Source: Candidatus Delongbacteria bacterium (GTDB lineage Bacteria > CAIWAD01 > BS150m-G50). From it: DNA of 8,140 nucleotides. The stretch is from contig JADHUQ010000105.1 of assembly GCA_016784425.1 (NCBI GenBank), positions 1 to 8,140 on the forward strand. Direction: 5' to 3'. Position numbers and translations under genes: made by a program. The notes under the pieces are model-generated. The model was not told the DNA's origin. It was given only the letters and a program-made list of their open reading frames with translations, and made no database searches. Within the stretch, counting starts at the first letter, position 1. Each line of letters opens with the position of its first letter. Of the stretch, positions 6,063 through 8,140 are shown one piece after another.

Positions 6063-6812
6063 ATGAGTATGCTCTTAGAAGGAAAAGTCGCCCTGATTAC
6101 CGGGGGTAGTTCCGGTATTGGAACCGCTGCGGTGCAGCTGTTTGCCGGTGAGGGGGCCCGTGTTGCCTTCACCTACCGCAGCAACCGGGAAGCGGCCGAA
6201 AAGCTGGTCGCCGAACTTACCGGTCAAGGGGCCGAGGTACGGGCTTACCACGCTGACATGGCTGACTTCAACCGTGCCGGGGAAGTGGTGGAGGCGGTCT
6301 GTCAGGAACTGGGTCCACTGGAAATACTGGTGAACAATGCCGGTGCCAACCAGGACAAAGTCATCTGGAAAATGACCGAAGAGTCCTGGGATGAGGTGAT
6401 CGCCACCGATCTCAAGGGGGTTTTCAACTTCACCCGTTTTGCGGCTCCGGTGATGCGTGAACAAAAGCGGGGCAGGATCATCACGGTATCCTCTATCAAC
6501 GGTTTGCGGGGAAAATTCGGTCAGTCCAACTATGCTGCCGCCAAGGCGGGGGTGATAGGTTTTTCCAAAAGCCTGGCCCGGGAGCTGGGTCGGTCGGGGA
6601 TCACGGTCAATGTGGTCTGTCCCGGTCTCATCGCCACCAAAATGATTCTGGATATGCCGGATGATTTCAAACAGAAGGCGATGGAAGAGATCATTGTCGG
6701 TCGTATCGGCACCCCGGAAGATGTGGCGGATCTGATCCTCTTTCTGGCCAGCGACAGAGCCCGTCATATCACCGGTGAAGTTATCAAAGTAGATGGAGGT
6801 CAATACATATGA
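6063..6812 (+). CDS. FabG-like short-chain dehydrogenase; probable 3-hydroxyacyl-CoA (3-hydroxypimeloyl-CoA) dehydrogenase
   Basis: A 249-residue classical short-chain dehydrogenase/reductase. It shows the cofactor loop TGGSSGIG (13-20), NNAG (91-94), catalytic Ser144, Tyr157 and Lys161 (in NYAAAKAG), CPGLIATKM (186-194) and the usual end TGEVIKVDGG. The fourth catalytic position, Asn110 in E. coli FabG, is Asp116 here (ATDLKGVF). The family reduces 3-oxoacyl-ACP/CoA or oxidises 3-hydroxyacyl-CoA. Directly after the ring-opening genes and overlapping a thiolase, the likeliest job is oxidation of 3-hydroxypimeloyl-CoA to 3-oxopimeloyl-CoA; that is inference. A fatty-acid-synthesis FabG is less likely, since no acyl carrier or other fab genes are adjacent. 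AAGGAA (6050-6055) lies seven bases before the ATG. Cytoplasmic, no signal sequence. The family call is secure, the substrate is not. Confidence 0.88.
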   Translation: MSMLLEGKVALITGGSSGIGTAAVQLFAGEGARVAFTYRSNREAAEKLVAELTGQGAEVRAYHADMADFNRAGEVVEAVCQELGPLEILVNNAGANQDKVIWKMTEESWDEVIATDLKGVFNFTRFAAPVMREQKRGRIITVSSINGLRGKFGQSNYAAAKAGVIGFSKSLARELGRSGITVNVVCPGLIATKMILDMPDDFKQKAMEEIIVGRIGTPEDVADLILFLASDRARHITGEVIKVDGGQYI

Positions 6813-7975
6813 AAACACCGGATATCGTCTGTGTCGGCGCCGCTCGCAGCCCCCTGGGCAGGTTCGGCGGCAGTTTCCGTAAAATATATGCCTACGACCT
6901 GGCCGCACCGGTTATCAGGGGTCTGCTCGACCAGAGCGGTCTTCCCGGTGAGCAGCTGGATGAGGTGGTGATCGGTCACTGTCGCCAGGCAGGCAACGGT
7001 CCCAATCCGGCTCGTACAGCTGCCGTACGGGGTGGTGTTCCCATTTCGGTACCGGTGACCACGATTAACATGGCCTGTCCTTCCGGCATGAAAGCGCTGG
7101 AGCTGGCCGCCATGCGTCTCACCCTGAATTCCGCCCGCTTTGTCCTGGTGGGGGGTATGGAGAGTATGAGTACCATGCCGTACCTGCTCAAGGATTGCCG
7201 CTGGGACGGTTTTAAGATGGGTAATCGCCAGCTGCTCGACGGCTGGGCGGACAGCACCGATCCGCTGATCGGACAGGGGATGGGGCAGACTGCCGAGAAC
7301 CTGGCGGACCGCTACCAGATATCCCGCGAAGATCAGGACAGGTATGCCGCAGACTCCCAGCAGAAGGCACATCAGGCCTGGGAAGCAGGCTATTTTGACA
7401 AAGAGGTGATACCGGTTGAAGTCGATCAGGAAACTGTCACCAAAGACGAGAATATCCGTTTTCCTGTAAACCTGGAAAAGCTGGGTCGTCTCAAACCGGT
7501 ATTCAGTAAGGAGGGATCGGTGACCGCAGCCAACGCCTGCGCCATGGCTGACGGAGCCGCCTTCATGCTCCTGACCACCCGGGAGATAGCCCGGACTGAA
7601 GGGCTTCCCATCCTGGGCACCTTGGCGGGGTTCTCCCAGTGCGCGGTGGAGCCGGCTTATATGGGTGAAGGTCCGGCTCTGGCGATTCCGCAGCTCCTGC
7701 AGGAGAATTCGCTGGGTATCAATGACCCTGACCTGCTTGAGGTCAACGAGGCTTTTGCAGTACAGATTCTGGCCAACGAAAAGGTGCTGAAGTGGGACCG
7801 GGATAAACTGAATATTCACGGTGGCGCTATTGCCCTGGGTCATCCCACCGGTTGCACCGGTGTCAGAATAGTCGTTACCCTGCTGCAGGCGATGATCACC
7901 CATGACCATGAGCTGGGGGTCGCCTCCCTGTGTGGCGGGGGAGGTGTTTCCATGGCAACACTGCTCAAAAGGTAA
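6809..7975 (+). CDS. Thiolase (acetyl-CoA C-acyltransferase); probable 3-oxopimeloyl-CoA thiolase
   Basis: A 388-residue degradative-type thiolase of normal length. Catalytic residues are complete: nucleophile Cys90 (NMACPSGMKA), NEAF (313-316), His345 (ALGHP) and second Cys375 (CGGGG). GGMESMSTMPYLL (115-127) is also typical. The family cleaves a 3-oxoacyl-CoA with CoA to acetyl-CoA and a shortened acyl-CoA. After the ring-opening enzyme and the short-chain dehydrogenase, the expected reaction is 3-oxopimeloyl-CoA to glutaryl-CoA plus acetyl-CoA (inference from context). Some motifs resemble the FadI/trifunctional-beta type: the active-site lead is NMAC, and the loop near 238-250 reads VTAANACAMADGA rather than the common TAGNASGINDG. 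The ATG overlaps the preceding stop as ATGA (6809-6812), with GGAGGT at 6795-6800 inside the upstream gene, so the two are translated together. Confidence 0.9.
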   Translation: MKTPDIVCVGAARSPLGRFGGSFRKIYAYDLAAPVIRGLLDQSGLPGEQLDEVVIGHCRQAGNGPNPARTAAVRGGVPISVPVTTINMACPSGMKALELAAMRLTLNSARFVLVGGMESMSTMPYLLKDCRWDGFKMGNRQLLDGWADSTDPLIGQGMGQTAENLADRYQISREDQDRYAADSQQKAHQAWEAGYFDKEVIPVEVDQETVTKDENIRFPVNLEKLGRLKPVFSKEGSVTAANACAMADGAAFMLLTTREIARTEGLPILGTLAGFSQCAVEPAYMGEGPALAIPQLLQENSLGINDPDLLEVNEAFAVQILANEKVLKWDRDKLNIHGGAIALGHPTGCTGVRIVVTLLQAMITHDHELGVASLCGGGGVSMATLLKR

Positions 7976-7977
7976 AA

Positions 7978-8140
7978 ATGCTAAGTTCCTTTGACTATCA
8001 CGCCCCGGCAGACCTCGCGACCGCCTGCACCCTGCTCGACGAACTGCCACAGGCTCAGGTACTGGCTGGTGGAACCGATCTGCTGGTGGACATCAACAGC
8101 GGACTCAAGCTGGCTGAACATGTGGTTTCCCTGAAAGCGA
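7978..8140 (+). CDS. FAD-binding subunit of a molybdenum hydroxylase (xanthine oxidase family), N-terminal fragment; possibly 4-hydroxybenzoyl-CoA reductase beta subunit
   Basis: The first 54 residues of a gene that runs off the window. The start MLSSFDYHAPADLATA and the FAD-pyrophosphate motif AGGTDLL (30-36) are typical of the FAD-binding domain of CoxM/XdhB/HcrB proteins, the medium subunit that moves electrons between FAD and the iron-sulfur subunit. It begins two bases after the thiolase stop, with AAAAGG (7967-7972) as ribosome binding site, so it is probably in the same transcript. In an anaerobic benzoyl-CoA cluster the obvious candidate is the beta subunit of 4-hydroxybenzoyl-CoA reductase, which removes the para hydroxyl. 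The extra [4Fe-4S] insertion that marks that subunit would lie beyond the window, so other aromatic or heterocyclic hydroxylases remain possible. The small iron-sulfur and large molybdenum subunit genes should follow. Confidence 0.8.
   Translation, partial: MLSSFDYHAPADLATACTLLDELPQAQVLAGGTDLLVDINSGLKLAEHVVSLKA

Noticed and set aside
6075..6908. A 277-codon open frame on the - strand opposite the short-chain dehydrogenase
   Set aside because: The + strand frame carries a full short-chain dehydrogenase signature. The antisense product shows no domain and overlaps the start of a second real gene.
6800..8050. A 416-codon open frame on the - strand opposite the thiolase
   Set aside because: It is a shadow of the thiolase codons, crosses the thiolase/FAD-subunit junction, and has no family motif.

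Overview
The window is part of a gene cluster for anaerobic degradation of aromatic acids through benzoyl-CoA. Nine genes lie on the + strand and none on the - strand. The only sizeable non-coding gap is about 116 bases (2953-3068). The core is a contiguous had-oah-dch set, the three enzymes that convert cyclohexa-1,5-diene-1-carbonyl-CoA (the product of benzoyl-CoA reductase) into the open-chain 3-hydroxypimeloyl-CoA. This is the Thauera/Azoarcus-type route, not the Rhodopseudomonas BadKHI route. GC content looks moderately high (about 45-67% in hand-counted 60-base lines). Together with strong Shine-Dalgarno sites this suggests a facultatively anaerobic proteobacterium, beta or gamma. I cannot fix the genus from the sequence.

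Layout. Bases 1-545 hold the C-terminal end of an ATP-grasp, ADP-forming acyl-CoA synthetase. Bases 553-1974 encode a sodium:solute symporter. Bases 2002-2952 encode a ketopantoate-reductase-fold dehydrogenase of unknown substrate. The intergenic gap follows, with hairpin-forming sequence, a 12-base palindrome and a possible -35 element; it is the most plausible internal control point. Bases 3069-6036 are had, oah and dch. Bases 6063-7975 hold a FabG-like short-chain dehydrogenase and a thiolase that overlap by four bases. From 7978 to the window edge is the start of a FAD-binding subunit of the molybdenum hydroxylase (xanthine oxidase) family.

How the genes could work together (inference). 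The symporter imports an aromatic or alicyclic acid. The ADP-forming synthetase could attach CoA. A molybdenum hydroxylase such as 4-hydroxybenzoyl-CoA reductase could remove a ring hydroxyl. Benzoyl-CoA reductase, not in this window, makes the dienoyl-CoA. Dch hydrates it, Had oxidises the alcohol, and Oah adds water and opens the ring. The short-chain dehydrogenase and thiolase are well placed to oxidise and cleave 3-hydroxypimeloyl-CoA to glutaryl-CoA and acetyl-CoA.

The pathway core is known biology. The less explained parts are the ketopantoate-reductase-like gene with atypical key residues, the pairing of an ADP-forming ligase with a symporter, and the short-chain dehydrogenase/thiolase pair built into the cluster. 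I see no RNA genes, mobile elements, CRISPR arrays or convincing intrinsic terminators.
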